Part shown: piece after piece, positions 42,547 through 57,060 of the stretch | Numbering within the stretch: the stretch's first letter is position 1 | How the letters are laid out: every line of letters starts with the position of its first letter | Notes under the pieces: generated by a model | The model's database searches: none | Told to the model about the DNA's origin: nothing | What the model saw: only the letters and a program-made list of their open reading frames with translations | Assembly (NCBI GenBank): GCA_026419775.2 | Contig: JAOPGA020001514.1 | Location: 1-64,000, forward strand | Reading direction: 5' to 3' | DNA from: Acrasis kona | Lineage: Eukaryota > Heterolobosea > Eutetramitea > Acrasida > Acrasidae | Length of the DNA: 64,000 nucleotides | Made by a program: the position numbers and the translations under genes

Positions 42547-45186
42547 TTATTGTAATACACATTGTTTCTTGTCTTTGTGCAGATGATTGGCTCCAATCTC
42601 TTCATATCCCATATCCGCAAAAATCTTCTTGCAGTTTCCATTAAGAACCAAATCATCCACTATCGTATTCAAATTGATTAAATGTTTCGGTGCAGAATCT
42701 TCCTTTTCCTTTTTCTTCTTCTTTTTATTCTCATTCACCACCACTCCCTCGTTCAAAGTATTATTCATCTGGTGTTGGGCGCTTAGGTCATCGATAATCA
42801 ATCCTCGTAAGTTTAATTCCAAATTGTCTAATGTTTTGAATCGTTCCTTGACGACGTTGACTAAACTCTGCACTTCCTTGATCCTCATCCTACACTCCAT
42901 GATGCGAAGGTCCTTTAGGGGAACGCTTGCTTGTACGTACTTGTCGATGAATTCACTCCAACCCGTCGTTTGTTCTTCTGACCCGTTGTGATGTTCTTTG
43001 GTCATGCTGATGCGCGTCATGGTCAAACACTCCAGGAATGGTAATTCACACAAAACCTTTATAAAGTTTTGATGAATGGTGACTCCGTTCAACTCACAAT
43101 CGTTGACTTGTAAATTCTTGAGGCAATGTTTCAATTGGAACAATCCATCAAAACTAGGCGGAGGTAAATTGAAACTAAACAATAGGATTAAAGTGTTAAT
43201 TTGGGGAGGTGGCTGCCATGCATTGTTGAGGACCGTTGGGTTTAGACTGGCCATGGCTACTTCTCTGGTGCAACTGGGCCATTGTTGGAGGTGACGTGAT
43301 GTGATGCCGGCAATCATTGTTCTGGTTCTTTGTTTGATAATGTATTCGTCCAATTTACTTCCGAACAAGCTTCTGCTTAAAAGGTTGGCACCTGCTACGG
43401 TACTGTTGGTTGTATACTGTGAGTGGACGGTTTGGACGTCCAAGGCTCTGCTCATACGCTTGCTCTCGTCGATGGCCATTCGCATGTCCGAAGCACTCAC
43501 TGATGCATTGCCGTTGCTTAGTAGAGAAAAATGTACACTGCGACGAATGAATTGTGCGTTGAGCGCAGATTTTTGTTTGGATGATTGATTTGCTTCCTGT
43601 AAAAGTGCTTCGTCTACGTCCATTGGGTTCATTGACGACAAACTCAGGTCCAAAGCCTTTAAATTACGTGATACCCTACGGTTGCCTTCCAAGTATTGTA
43701 AATGTACGCTCTTGCGAGAATGTCTAATATTCGAAGCATTGCCATGCTGACTCACACTGATGGGTTGATCATTTTGAACGGCCACGAACTGAAGTTCCTC
43801 CAACTCAACTACGCTTGGTATAAATAGTTTTAATGGCTTCCAATCTTGTGTGGCATCATGACGTATTGAGCTTGGGGTAGTTGGAGAGTTTGGTACATTG
43901 GTAATGCTTCGCGACGAATTTAAACAGATAAGTAGTGCACAAATGTCTGAACTTGACCACTTCTTACCGCCAAGAACTAAATCTCTGGTCGCCCTACATT
44001 GAGCCAGCCAACGACACGCATGAAAAAAGTAAATGTCCTTCTTGATTCTTTGACGATCCTCATCGGCATCGAATGTTACCTCTACAGAGTCCAGTGATGG
44101 ATCCATGGTAAGAGTCTTAAAGTATCCCAAAATCTTTTCGTAAACCTCCCTCTTGTCGGTACTAATGAATTCGTATCTATCAACACATCTTTCTACCTCT
44201 CTGAATAATTCATGTCTTTGATTGTTAAGAAGAAGATGATAAATCTAAACTTACAGGAAAACAAAACCGAGAGGGTTACAATACTTGGGGGACAATGTTA
44301 CATTTGGCGTAGTTTGTTTAGTGCGAACTAATCTCCTTGCAATCATAGTGCACGCAAGCTGGGATGTGAGGGTGAACTCTTGTTTTTGTGTAAAATTTGC
44401 CAACAATACGGCATGTAAGGTATATAGGGATGCATAAGCTTGATTAGCTCCATATGGTCTTGGCATAAAATGGTCCAACTCAACGTGCTTGTGCATGTTA
44501 TCTAAAGTAAAAGACTCACTGTTAATCATTCTTCTTGAGAAATGTGGGATAATGTAGGATTTAAGCAAACGTAAAATTTCACAGAACGTAGTGCTGTTCA
44601 TAGTTCGGTCCTCTGACTTTTGCAGGCTCGCTTCGCATAGTTTGTGTAAATTGTCCAGTATTTTGATGTTGTGGTCGATGTGTTCAATGTTTTCGGTATG
44701 TTTTTGGTCCTCCTTAACTTTCCCTTTCTTCCCCGATGTCGCTGGTGGGGGGGCTTTGGTTTGGATTCTTAAGGAGTCCAACGTCAAAATCAATCCCATA
44801 TTGGACACGACAATGAAGTTTTTCACGTCCTCAGCAAATTCAATAGATTCCGAAAAGTGAACAATAACGAATTTCTTCCACTTTGTTGATAAACTGCACA
44901 AGGATGACAGTTCATACAGAGTACAGTAGCGAAGTATTATGGATGCAACGTTCTGTGTAATTGTATTCCATTGTGTTACTATACCTTTGCTGCTTTGTGC
45001 ACTGTTGTTCGTTAGTTTTCTACTTGTCAACTTGCCCAACTCCAACTCCAGAGATGTGCTGTCCTGCCTTTGTGGCTTGGCATTTGCAACCCTAAGGCTC
45101 ATTGGACCGATGTTGTGTTGCGTGTCAAATGTCAAAACAACATCAATTCCCTTGTTTGTCTTTAACATGAAAATGTGGATATACAT
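42547..45186 (-). CDS. F-box and leucine-rich-repeat-like protein
   Basis: Exons 44255-45186 and 42547-44215 (39-nt intron) give 866 aa if the ATG at 45186 is used; later ATGs are possible. Near the N-terminus WNTITQNVASIILRYCTLYELSSLCSLSTKWKKF is split here into WNTITQNVASIILRYC and TLYELSSLCSLSTKWKKF: an F-box-like three-helix pattern with the typical L-x-x-L...W ending. The C-terminal third has leucine-rich-repeat-like units (LFQLKHCLKNLQVNDCEL, LPFLECLTMTRISM, LKDLRIMECRMRI, LDNLELNLRGL). The middle is Ser-rich. Such proteins select substrates for SCF ubiquitin ligases; the substrate is unknown. It ends CVLQ, a possible prenylation box. Confidence 0.6.
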
Positions 45187-45258
45187 ACAACTATAACAGC
45201 ATTTGACCCCATACAAGAGTTATTTTCATAATACAAGCCTCACACATCTAATTAAAAT

Positions 45259-47299
45259 TTATTGTTCTTGTAACATCTCTAATTGCTTTCTTGTGCCACA
45301 CATTATATCTAAAAACAACTTCTTCAGTCGTGTCATTCTTGCTATTGTATTGACGAATGGAAACAGCAAGTGCTTAACGTCCACTCCTCTAAACGAAAGC
45401 TTATCCATCTCATATTCATACATGTCTTGGGATCTCTTCACCATCCACTTGATGTCAACAATTTTACGATTATCACGCACACTATTTTGATTTAAATATT
45501 AAGTAATATAAAAGCTTACGCTTCGTCTCTAATCTGATAACATATTTTCTGAACACACCTAATGACTTGACTGGATCCCCTATAGCGTGTGACGAGATCA
45601 CAATATCGAATCATTGCAGTGCAGTGATCTATATCTTGGTTGTTTATCAGACATTCTCTTCTGTATCGTGCGACCCTTTGATGAATCAAACTATCATCAT
45701 GCCTCATAAAATACAAGGCTCTGTGGAAATTAGAGTCAGATTGGCTTACAAAAACAAATTCCTGTGATTGTAATGACTGGACCAAATCCGATTCGATGTC
45801 GGCGTCGCTCTTTGTTATATAATTTGAGATATGAGACAATAATTTATTGCGAAGATTATCAGGTACAACATTCAATAAGTTATGGTAGTGTCTATGGGCA
45901 TGTTTGATCCTCTCCTTGAGCTTCGTTTTACGTATCACTCTACGTCTGCTTTGGGAAAGTTCCTAAACATGTAAGAAATACATCTGTAAACACATTAAAC
46001 ATACAACACGATTCTTTAAATGCCTTTCTTTTAAATGCTCTTGTATTTTTTCGGACAGCCACTGATGACCATAATCTTGATGCACATTTAATACCGGAAA
46101 CATGTCTTTTATGGTTGGGGTAACATAACTGAGATGCATAGGTTCAAATTGACCATCATCACAAACAGATTTTTCAGATTCCTTTTCTACATGACATAGC
46201 AACAAAGCTTTACGAACTAGATCAAGATCGTTTTCTGTTTTTATTTTTTTACTTAAATAATGTAACATTTCTTGACGGCTTTTGAAACCTCTTATAATGT
46301 TCATGAGCTGCCTTATATTGCCGAATTCAACTTTATTAGAGATGTCTTTAACCAACTTATCTCGCTCATAAATAAGGGTTGGAAGCAAATAACTCTCAAG
46401 CACGGACAACATATTAGAACTTGATATAATTTGATCCGCAATAAATTCAGTGGACAACAAGCCGGCAGATTGTAATTGAAAAGTATTTGTAATGGAATTA
46501 TTTTTCAACATGTTGATCGTCTTGTCGACCTTTACGGATGGAAACACATTAAATTGGAAACAAATTACCGACACTTACCTGGTTTCTTATTATATCACAT
46601 CTAAACAGATCCAAAAGAATTTGTTCAAAAAATAATTTGACAATAAGCAAGAAATATGCTTCTCTATCAATGTCTTGGCATTGTATCTTCCATAACAAAA
46701 TTTTTTTAATTACATTGTGGTTTGAGTCTTTTTATTATGAGAAGCGTTAATAACCAAAAAGTACCTAATGTGGTGACGAGCGGATGAATGTTGAATATCA
46801 ATGAAGAAGTGTTGAATCGTAGATTAACGTGAAATTTGTGCATAACTGGATACATTGAGCACCTTGTTTCCAATAAACTCTCGGTAAAATCAGTCTAATG
46901 TGTTATTAGGAGTTGCTATAATGAAATTACCAAAAGTGGCTTTAACTTTGTCTGTTTGATGGAAGTAGCTTTGTTGTTCTTTATGACATGTGCCAACTCC
47001 CTTTCCAAATAACTTTGATTTATTTCGCCCTCGCTGTCCTTGATCTCTAATAACGGTCTAACATCCAACGAATCTGCGTTATTATTGAATATTCTTTGCG
47101 TATAAATTTTCGGTATATCAGGAAAGGATGTTGTTGTTAGCGCGTATCTATCCTCAAACTTTTGCGATAAAGCCGACAAAATTGCTTTGTAATCCAGTAC
47201 TACGTCGTGGGAGAACGTAATTGAAGTACTTAGTTTTCGTTTATAGTGGCTCTCGAGACTGTCTTTCATATATTCCCGAATCCATTTTTTATTGTCCAT
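45259..47299 (-). CDS. six-exon unknown helical protein
   Basis: Exons 46931-47299, 46765-46894, 46579-46727, 46005-46529, 45520-45962 and 45259-45481, all joined by 35-49-nt introns with good sites, give 612 aa. It starts MDNKKWIREYMKDS. Nearly all helical, with short charged segments (RDKLVKDISNKVEFGNIRQL; RRRVIRKTKLKERIKHAH). It has no transmembrane or catalytic motif that I recognise. It lies 72 bp upstream of, and parallel to, the F-box/LRR-like gene, but has its own stop. The two may be related in function or merely adjacent. Confidence 0.7.
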
Positions 47300-47373
47300 C
47301 ACTTTTGGACTGAAGATGCATTAGTTGTTGAAGTTGACCAACTTGGTGGAAACGCATTCGTCATTAAATAGAC

Positions 47374-48290
47374 ATGTCCAACAACATAAATCGCAAATCT
47401 GTATTAAGCTTTGGTAACGATAGAGCATCGCCAATTCATGAATTTCAACGAAACAATTCCTTTGATGACTTTTCAGCGCCTGGAATAATGAACAACAATA
47501 ACATGGGACAAAACCAACCTTCTGGGGGTATTTTTGGATCAGTAATGGGTATGATTGGCGGTGGGTCTGCTAATTCTGCTCCCATCAACAAACCTGTTGC
47601 CCCAACTAGCTACGAACCAGTTGTCGATGAAGTTCCCTTACTAGAGGGTAAAATCATTAATTAATAATGTACATTTATACAGTAGAGCTTGGAATTAACT
47701 TTAAAGATGTCTGGAAGAAGAGTATGTTCGTGCTCAACCCTTTTTCCAGAATTAGAAGACTCTCGTCTCAAGTCTCACGAAGCGGTGGGAACGAAACACC
47801 AGAATTGCGTCACATTCTAGATGACATGGACTTGGCTGGTCCACTCTTGTTCTGTTTGGCATTGGGATTTGTACTTTTGCTGGTAATTCATACAATACTT
47901 ATTGACTAACGTCCATTTTAGAGAGGAAAACTACATTTCGGTTACATTTATGGAGTGGGAACCGTTGGATGTATAGGTGTCTACTTGTTGTTAAATTTGA
48001 TGTGCGGAGAGAAGAGGAATATCGAAATACAACACACAATATCAATTCTCGGTTATGGTTTGCTTCCAATGGTGTTTCTTGCAGCAATGACTACTTTGCT
48101 TCCTGTTGTTATTGCCACTCAGGCCTGGTCATGGATTAGTTTCATCTCAACATGGGTCGCAGTACTATGGAGCACTTGGAGCGCTTCAGCAATGTTCGTC
48201 GCACATTTACACATGCACAAGCAAAGATGGTTGTTGACCTATCCTGTACTTTTGGTTTACGCAACATTTGCATTGATAACAGTATTTTGA
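47374..48290 (+). CDS. YIPF5: YIP1-domain Golgi membrane protein (YIPF5-like)
   Basis: Exons 47374-47647, 47683-47882 and 47922-48290 (introns of 35 and 39 nt) give 280 aa. A disordered N/G-rich N-terminus ends in [18 protein letters not shown]. The Yip1 signature [20 protein letters not shown] is followed by [12 protein letters not shown] and five membrane helices ([24 protein letters not shown]...). YIPF5/Yip1p acts with Rab/Ypt GTPases at ER exit sites and cis-Golgi in vesicle formation. Convergent with TMEM86, 30 bp apart. Confidence 0.93.
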
Positions 48291-48320
48291 GCATCTTTTA
48301 TGAATTAAAAAACATTTTAT

Positions 48321-49100
48321 TTAAATACTTGATGCGATTATCATTTGAGCAAAATAGTAAAGAGGCAGTCCAATTAGTTTGTTATAGAAGCTCTTTTGGA
48401 TGAATGCTTGTCTTGCAACACATAAATCGGACAGATAAAACATTATGGAACCAATTAGTCGAAGCCATGCTTTTTGTCCCTCTGTGAACTGTGCATCTCC
48501 TCTGTAGCCTACTAAGTCTCTAGTCGCATTCTTAATGTTTGATTTGATTTGTTGAAGTGAGATTGGTTTGGATAGAAGGTTGCCGGCTGGGGACAATGCA
48601 ACCATTACACTAATAATACACATGTATGGATAGCTCAATGGCAGGAAGGTGTCAGGAATCTGCTGAATTATAATTTTGTATCCGATGAAGTATGATGAGG
48701 TTAACACCAAAATGGCGACATATAGCATTGGAGTGTACTTTGCGGTATTATGTCTATGATGAACTCTCAGTAAATACAAAAACGCAACAATGTAGAGGAA
48801 GTGAGTTAACATGAAGGCTGCAATACCGCCCATAAATAAAGCGTCCGAGTCTCCTGCTGCCAAAAGTACATCTCCTACTAAAGAAAAGAATAATCCAATA
48901 ACAATGTATTTGCCATAATCCTTGTTGGAGTTGTTGATGGAATTGTTTCTCACAAAAGCAATGACCATAAATGTTACAGAGCATGCAAACTTTGATAATA
49001 AACCAGAGTAATATTCACCTCCAATTGGACTGTTGCTAACTAGTAGAACAGCAAGACAGATGAATAGTATAACCCATGACGTGTAGATCTGGTTTAACAT
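48321..49100 (-). CDS. TMEM86/YhhN-family membrane protein (lysoplasmalogenase-like)
   Basis: 259 aa from MLNQIYTSWVILF. About eight membrane helices. The family core is visible: GLFFSLVGDVLLAAGDSDALFMGG (GLxFSxxGDxxL), FMLTHFLYIVAF, and near the end LIGSIMFYLSDLCVARQAF with the S-D pair. Members of this family hydrolyse the vinyl-ether bond of lysoplasmalogens. Activity here is inferred from family membership. Confidence 0.88.
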   Translation of the reverse strand: MLNQIYTSWVILFICLAVLLVSNSPIGGEYYSGLLSKFACSVTFMVIAFVRNNSINNSNKDYGKYIVIGLFFSLVGDVLLAAGDSDALFMGGIAAFMLTHFLYIVAFLYLLRVHHRHNTAKYTPMLYVAILVLTSSYFIGYKIIIQQIPDTFLPLSYPYMCIISVMVALSPAGNLLSKPISLQQIKSNIKNATRDLVGYRGDAQFTEGQKAWLRLIGSIMFYLSDLCVARQAFIQKSFYNKLIGLPLYYFAQMIIASSI

Positions 49101-49380
49101 GTTTTGACAATCAAAATCCACACAAGCACGGTAAACCAAACATCTTGGACTGTACCCACATGTTCAATGAATCATCGAAGGAGCACGCTAATGCGCCCAT
49201 AACGGTATTGTTATTATACAATCTTACATCACTCGATTTAAATCTTGTTCGTTGTTTAAATTTTTAATCAAAATTCCCAGTGAATAATTGTAAAAATCAT
49301 CTCCCAATCGAATAATAGGGCCATGTGAAAAAAGAAAAATAATCTTTTCGTTTCAAAAGTAAAAAGACTCAAGCCATACA

Positions 49381-50190
49381 ATGGGTATGTCACACAAGCA
49401 AACTCACACAATGCGAACACCATGGTCAACAGTCGCGTCATTGGTACACTCACCTTTTTAATTAAACACAACAACAACAGCATTTCACACGTATTTTCCA
49501 CACTTGAATAAATAATGACGACGACCAAATGACCATGACATTCTTTTGTGCTGAGTTAAATGTACAAACAAATATTAACATGTATTAGGTATTACACGTA
49601 GCAACCTGCACAAGAGACGTGCAACCGGAGGTAGAAGAAAGATCCACAGAAAGAAGAGAAAGTTCGAATTGGGCAGACAACCCGCCAACACTAAACTTGG
49701 AAGAACAAAGATTAAGTTGGTCCGTGTTCGTGGAGGTAACTACAAGGTCCGTGGTTTGAGACTAAACTCTGGCAATTACGCCTGGGGATCTGAGGGTATC
49801 GCACACAAGACCCGTATCTTGGATGTCGTCTACAACGCCTCAAACAACGAGTTGGTAAGAACCAAGACTATTGTCAAGGGAGCTATTGTTTTGGTTGACG
49901 CCACCCCCTTCAGACAATTCTATGAGAACCGCTATGCCGAATCTCTAGGAAAGAAGAAGGAAGACTTATTGGAGAAGGCTTCAGAAAACAGAAAGAAGAA
50001 GATTGACGAGAGAAGAACAAAGAGAAACGAACTTGACGAATTATTACGCGACCAATTCCCAACCGGTAAACTAATGGCCCGTATTGCTTCTCGCCCCGGT
50101 CAAGTTGGTAGATCAGACGGATACATCCTTGAAGGACCTGAGCTAGCCTTCTACCTACGTAAGGTTCAACAAAAGAAGTCAAAGAAGTAA
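49381..50190 (+). CDS. RPS8: 40S ribosomal protein S8 (eS8)
   Basis: Exon 1 is probably just ATGG (49381-49384), followed by a 204-nt intron starting GTATGT and ending ATTAACATGTATTAG; exon 2 is 49589-50190. Spliced start [19 protein letters not shown], as in eS8 everywhere; 201 aa. Other family marks: [67 protein letters not shown], and the C-terminal [21 protein letters not shown]. Structural component of the small ribosomal subunit. Its intron is about five times longer than others in the window, as is common for ribosomal protein genes. The start exon is inferred. Confidence 0.95.
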
Positions 50191-50291
50191 ACAGTATTAA
50201 AAATATTTTCTTTATTCTTCTTGTCTTTGCGTGTGTGAAGTTTTAAATATCATCGTAATGTCACGTCATCTCGTATTAGTTGACCGTTGAA

Positions 50292-50731
50292 ATGAACACG
50301 CTGCTCAAAGAACCACTGAGGGGTGAAGTAATATTTCAAGGAAAGCCCAGTATTCTAGGTGGCTTAATTGCTAGATTGAAAGGTCACAAATATAGGATAA
50401 CATCAAGAAATATCGAGATTCGGACTGGAGTAATAAATGGAACAGTAGATAATGTTGAGTTATGGAGGATCAGAGGTCAGTGTCACTTTCATCACTTTGG
50501 ATAAGCTTTTAGATGTTAGATTTTTACCGTCTGTAGTTGGTGGTTGCGTTAACTTTGGCACCATTGTTATTTTTTTGGATGACGAATCATACTATTCGGA
50601 GGTACATTTGTTTACTTTCAAGTTACAATTAACAAATCAAGCACCGGTTACACGGAATTGGTCGTAATGTGTTTGAAAAGCTTGAGAATTTTGTTCGAGA
50701 AATTAAAACAGAGGGTGAAAATGAAAAGTAA
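50292..50731 (+). CDS. small PH-like (bPH_2-type) domain protein
   Basis: Exons 50292-50475, 50513-50601 and 50642-50731 (introns of 37 and 40 nt) give 120 aa. The whole protein fits one PH-like domain: a strand GEVIFQGKPSILGGLIA, RLKGHKYRITSRNIEIRTG, VELWRIRDVRFLPSVVGG, TIVIFLDDES, and a final amphipathic helix FEKLENFVREIK. This is the order of the bacterial-type PH domain (DUF304 class). Probably membrane- or protein-binding; partner unknown. Confidence 0.75.
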
Positions 50732-50798
50732 CTCAATTATACTTGGGCAAATCACACTGCTCATGAATTTTAATACAAATAAAATTTTACGAATTTCT

Positions 50799-50984
50799 TT
50801 ATCTTCCGCTTCTTAACTTGGTCTCTGTGAACAAGACATGTCTATTTACCATGGGATCGAATTTCCTCAATTGCAACTTTCGGGCAACGTTTAGTGTATT
50901 CTTGCTCGTTGTATAAAAGAATCCTGTCTTCGCTGCACTGAGCATCTTGATCAAAATTCTTTTCGTCTTCTTCGCCGCTGCCAT
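50799..50984 (-). CDS. MRPL33: mitochondrial ribosomal protein bL33m
   Basis: 61 aa, the usual size. It starts MAAAKKTKRILIKML; the conserved core SAAKTGFFYTTSKN, LQLRKFDPMVNRHVLFTETKLR matches bL33 (SxAxTGxFYxTxKN...KYDPxxxxHVxFxExK). It lacks the zinc-binding cysteines, as mitochondrial bL33 does. Component of the mitochondrial large subunit, so the organism has translating mitochondria. Confidence 0.92.
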   Translation of the reverse strand: MAAAKKTKRILIKMLSAAKTGFFYTTSKNTLNVARKLQLRKFDPMVNRHVLFTETKLRSGR

Positions 50985-51187
50985 TTAGAAACTTTGCTTG
51001 TGGTCAACGGGAAATTGAAGGTCAACTTTTCGCATTTGTTAAACAAAACAACACTAGCAAGTACATTCATTTTCTCAACACATATTCGTATGAAAACATA
51101 AAGAAAAGTAAAACACATTAAGTCATTGCAAGTTCTCAATGATGGTAGAATCCTCTAATTCGTTACAACAAAGTTCAAACAAAAAAG

Positions 51188-53957
<2,770 letters not shown>

Positions 53958-53979
53958 TTACAATATTTATTTATACACA

Positions 53980-54474
53980 CTAGAACTTGATGTCGTCTTT
54001 TGAGTACTTTCGTGGACTCTTAATTTTTGGTAGTCTTCTGGGAGATTCTGGGTTGCTTTTGAACATTGGAGATTGAAACGAATGTTCAAATTTTAAAAGT
54101 GTTTGATTTTTTGCTTCCAATACTTTTAGAACTCTTTTTTTGTTTCTGGGGGTAGCTATATTGTATGTAACGCGTAAGTAATCCTCCTTATCTTTTTGCA
54201 TTCTCGCCTCAACATCTCGAAGAAATTCAGATGTTCTATCCAATGTTTTGTTTGCTTTGTACATACTAGTATAGTTGGAAGTGCTTATATCATTATCTAA
54301 CTGACTTATCCTTCCACTTTCATAATAGTACGTTTGATTTGGTAGAAGTCGAGGTTCTCTAACATTTGTTATATAGAATATGCAATGTTCTTTGTTGTTG
54401 GTTCGTTCAACTGTTACAGTTGGAATGTTATCATTTTGTATGCTTGTACTATGTTGGGGTCTGCTTTTGAACAT
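53980..54474 (-). CDS. hypothetical basic protein
   Basis: 164 aa, one exon, starting MFKSRPQHSTSIQND. Helical middle (LDRTSEFLRDVEARMQKDKE) and a basic Pro/Ser C-terminus with two SP(R)R sites (NPESPRRLPKIKSPRKYS), a pattern of proline-directed phosphorylation. No known domain. It shares the SPRR/SPRK style with the 725-aa protein encoded divergently at 54703. Confidence 0.65.
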   Translation of the reverse strand: MFKSRPQHSTSIQNDNIPTVTVERTNNKEHCIFYITNVREPRLLPNQTYYYESGRISQLDNDISTSNYTSMYKANKTLDRTSEFLRDVEARMQKDKEDYLRVTYNIATPRNKKRVLKVLEAKNQTLLKFEHSFQSPMFKSNPESPRRLPKIKSPRKYSKDDIKF

Positions 54475-54702
54475 TTAAAAACTACAGTCAATCTACGAAC
54501 TATTCAAATAAGGAATTGCTCGTAAACGGAGGAAATACTAATTTTTAAAGACATCAGATGTCTATGACAAGGGCCAGACAGCATCCGACATGTTTTATCA
54601 CAAAAGCAATTTCATCAATCTGATATATGCTAGTATTTAGATTTGATCAACTTCACTTGGCCCCGCCATAAATGGAATTTCGTATTTGATCATATAACGG
54701 TA

Positions 54703-57030
54703 ATGGGTGAAGTCGAAGAGGATGACGACTTTATGAAGCAGATGTAAGAATAAAAAGATATAATCTTTAACAAATATAAGGAATGAGAAACTTGCAGAAA
54801 GTCGCAGGCGAGTATCGGACAGTGTTCCATTTACAGACAGCGCTTACGTCACGCCCACTTTCACGAGTAACAACCTTATTGATATATAAATTAAATAATT
54901 CAGAGCAATTTGGAGAACAGACAAATACACAAAAAGTAATATCCAAAGCAGAAACAATACTTGGATTGGGCGGAATATCGTCCTTTACTGAAAAGATTCA
55001 ATCTCCTAAAACGTCTCCAAGAAAGAAGAGGATACCGATCGAGGATGAGCTATTAGAAAAAGGAAGAATGTACAATGAACATATACATCAGTTGCGCGAA
55101 GATAGTTACACGGTAAATCATACAAGTTTATTTATTTTAACAACGTGATCAGAGCAGCGCTCCTACCTTTCAGCCCGAAATTACAAACTACTCTAAGAAT
55201 CTATCCCCGCGAGGTAACTTCGTGGATAGGTTCGAGATGGATAATGCTGCAAGAAAAGATCGCTTGCAGCAAATGGCTGTCAGAGTCGAGAAGAGAGATG
55301 TTTATACGTATTCACCAATCATTTCTAAGAGAGGACAAGAGATTCCTAATAGATCTGATGTAGTAGAAATTAATAAGCAATGGGCTGAGAACAGAGAACA
55401 GCGTCTAATTTCAAAGCGAGTAAATCAGATGGAAAAAGAGGGGAGCTACAAGCCTAAATTGAATGAAAAGACATTAAAGCTAGTAAATTCTATTAGGGTA
55501 AGTATTCTTTGTTCTTGATACTAATGTATTTAGGAAAGACAAGAAGACCAGCCAATAGAATACTATCTTCAAGAGAAGGAGCTAGAGAGGCAAAATAGGT
55601 TAAGGGAGCAGGAGCAAGAGATGTATGAGAAGATTATGAGCCCAACTCCAAAGATCACTCCACATGCTGCTGCGCTTGTTAGGGATGGTTCCGTCACGGA
55701 CAGATTATACATGCAGTCATTTTCTATAAATGAGAAAAAAAGATTAATTGACGCTAACAAAGCAATAGAAGAGCAGGAGCTAGTAAAAAGGAGCATAAAA
55801 TCTCCCAGAAGCCCGATCAATAAACCAATTCATGATGAGATTTTAAAAAAAGATCAGCAAGTTAAAAAGAAGAAGGAGGAAATAGTGTCAAAGCTTATAG
55901 AAAGAGAAAAAGAGTTGCACTATCCGATTATTAATCCTGTCTCAGAAGAAATCGCTTCCAGACTACCTCAGTCATCAATGGAGAGATTATTGGGTGGGCA
56001 CATTACTAACAGACCCCATAAATCGGAAGTGGATCAATACACGTTTAAGCCCTTCTTGAATCAAAAATCTTTGGAGATGGTTCATCAGAGAAAGATTCAA
56101 AATTTGGATACTAGAATCCACTTTTGGTCATCTCAAGAGAAGAAGAAAAAGGACAAGATGATGGCCATAAGAAATGATTTAGAATACAAGGAAATGGAAC
56201 AGTGCACTTTTACTCCAGACGTCAATATAGGGTCCCCAAAAAGAGCTTATACTTCAAAGAAGCCATTCAATGATCGTAGCAAACAATGGGAAAGGAAAAA
56301 ACAGATACGATTGGACCATGAGAGAGCTGCGGTCATACGCAAAGAAATGGATGAGTGCTCATTTCGCCCGATGACGAGTCTGGGTCAGGTATCTACTAGC
56401 ACATTAGGAAGTATGAGCAAGATACTGGAAGATGGCGCTGTCAAGGAGGCTGCTGGATTTGAAGAGTTTGTAGCTAGACAAAGAAGTGCACGTGAAATGA
56501 AGAAGGAGCATGTCCCACTGGGCGCTGGATGGAAAAATAGATTAACAAAGCCAGTACCCCCACAGCTTGGATTGAGGAGTCGGGATAAGATCAAAGCCCT
56601 AGATAGACCTGTTCCAAAACCTGCATTTCAGACGACACCTGCTAAAAAACAGCATGCAATGGAATCCAACAATAAGCACATTTACTCTCCAGAATATAAT
56701 GAAGATAGGAGCTTGGTTGATTATCCAGTAACTCCACCAAGATATGATGATAACTTTAGCGACAGCGAAGCCGACTCTGTAGAATTTGTATCAAAAATCG
56801 ACCCAGAAAGCTTCCCAAGACAAGGTCTATTCAGTTCAAGATCAACCGTCAACATTCTAGAAGAAATGCGATATAACTTTGTGACCAACGAACCAACTCC
56901 ATCATCAGACAGATACATTGCCGACAGATTTGTCAAAAACAACAACAACAACAATAGTTCAGAAGATAGAGACGACATTGGCATATACGCCAGTGATGAA
57001 TGGATACAAAGGAGTAGAGCCAAAAATTAA
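54703..57030 (+). CDS. large charged repeat protein with TFxPxxN-type motifs
   Basis: Five exons (54703-54743, 54781-54866, 54904-55112, 55153-55497, 55534-57030; introns of 36-40 nt, one with ATACTAAT) give 725 aa. Highly charged helices (EKELERQNRLREQEQEMYEK) alternate with short motifs repeated along the chain: PTFQPEITNYSKNL, GSYKPKLNEKTL, PTPKITPHAAALV, YTFKPFLNQKSLEM, CTFTPDVNIGSPK, CSFRPMTS. Such x-F-x-P-x-x-N spacing units occur in protist axonemal and cytoskeletal proteins. It has an Asn-rich run and an acidic C-terminus. Not assignable to a named family; a cytoskeleton-associated role is inferred. Confidence 0.75.
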
Positions 57031-57060
57031 AATAATTTATTATGTCACCTCTCTCAACTA

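Noticed and set aside
49268-49528. 86-aa minus-strand hydrophobic ORF
   Set aside because: It lies across the inferred RPS8 start and long intron, begins with TTG, and has no family; probably chance.
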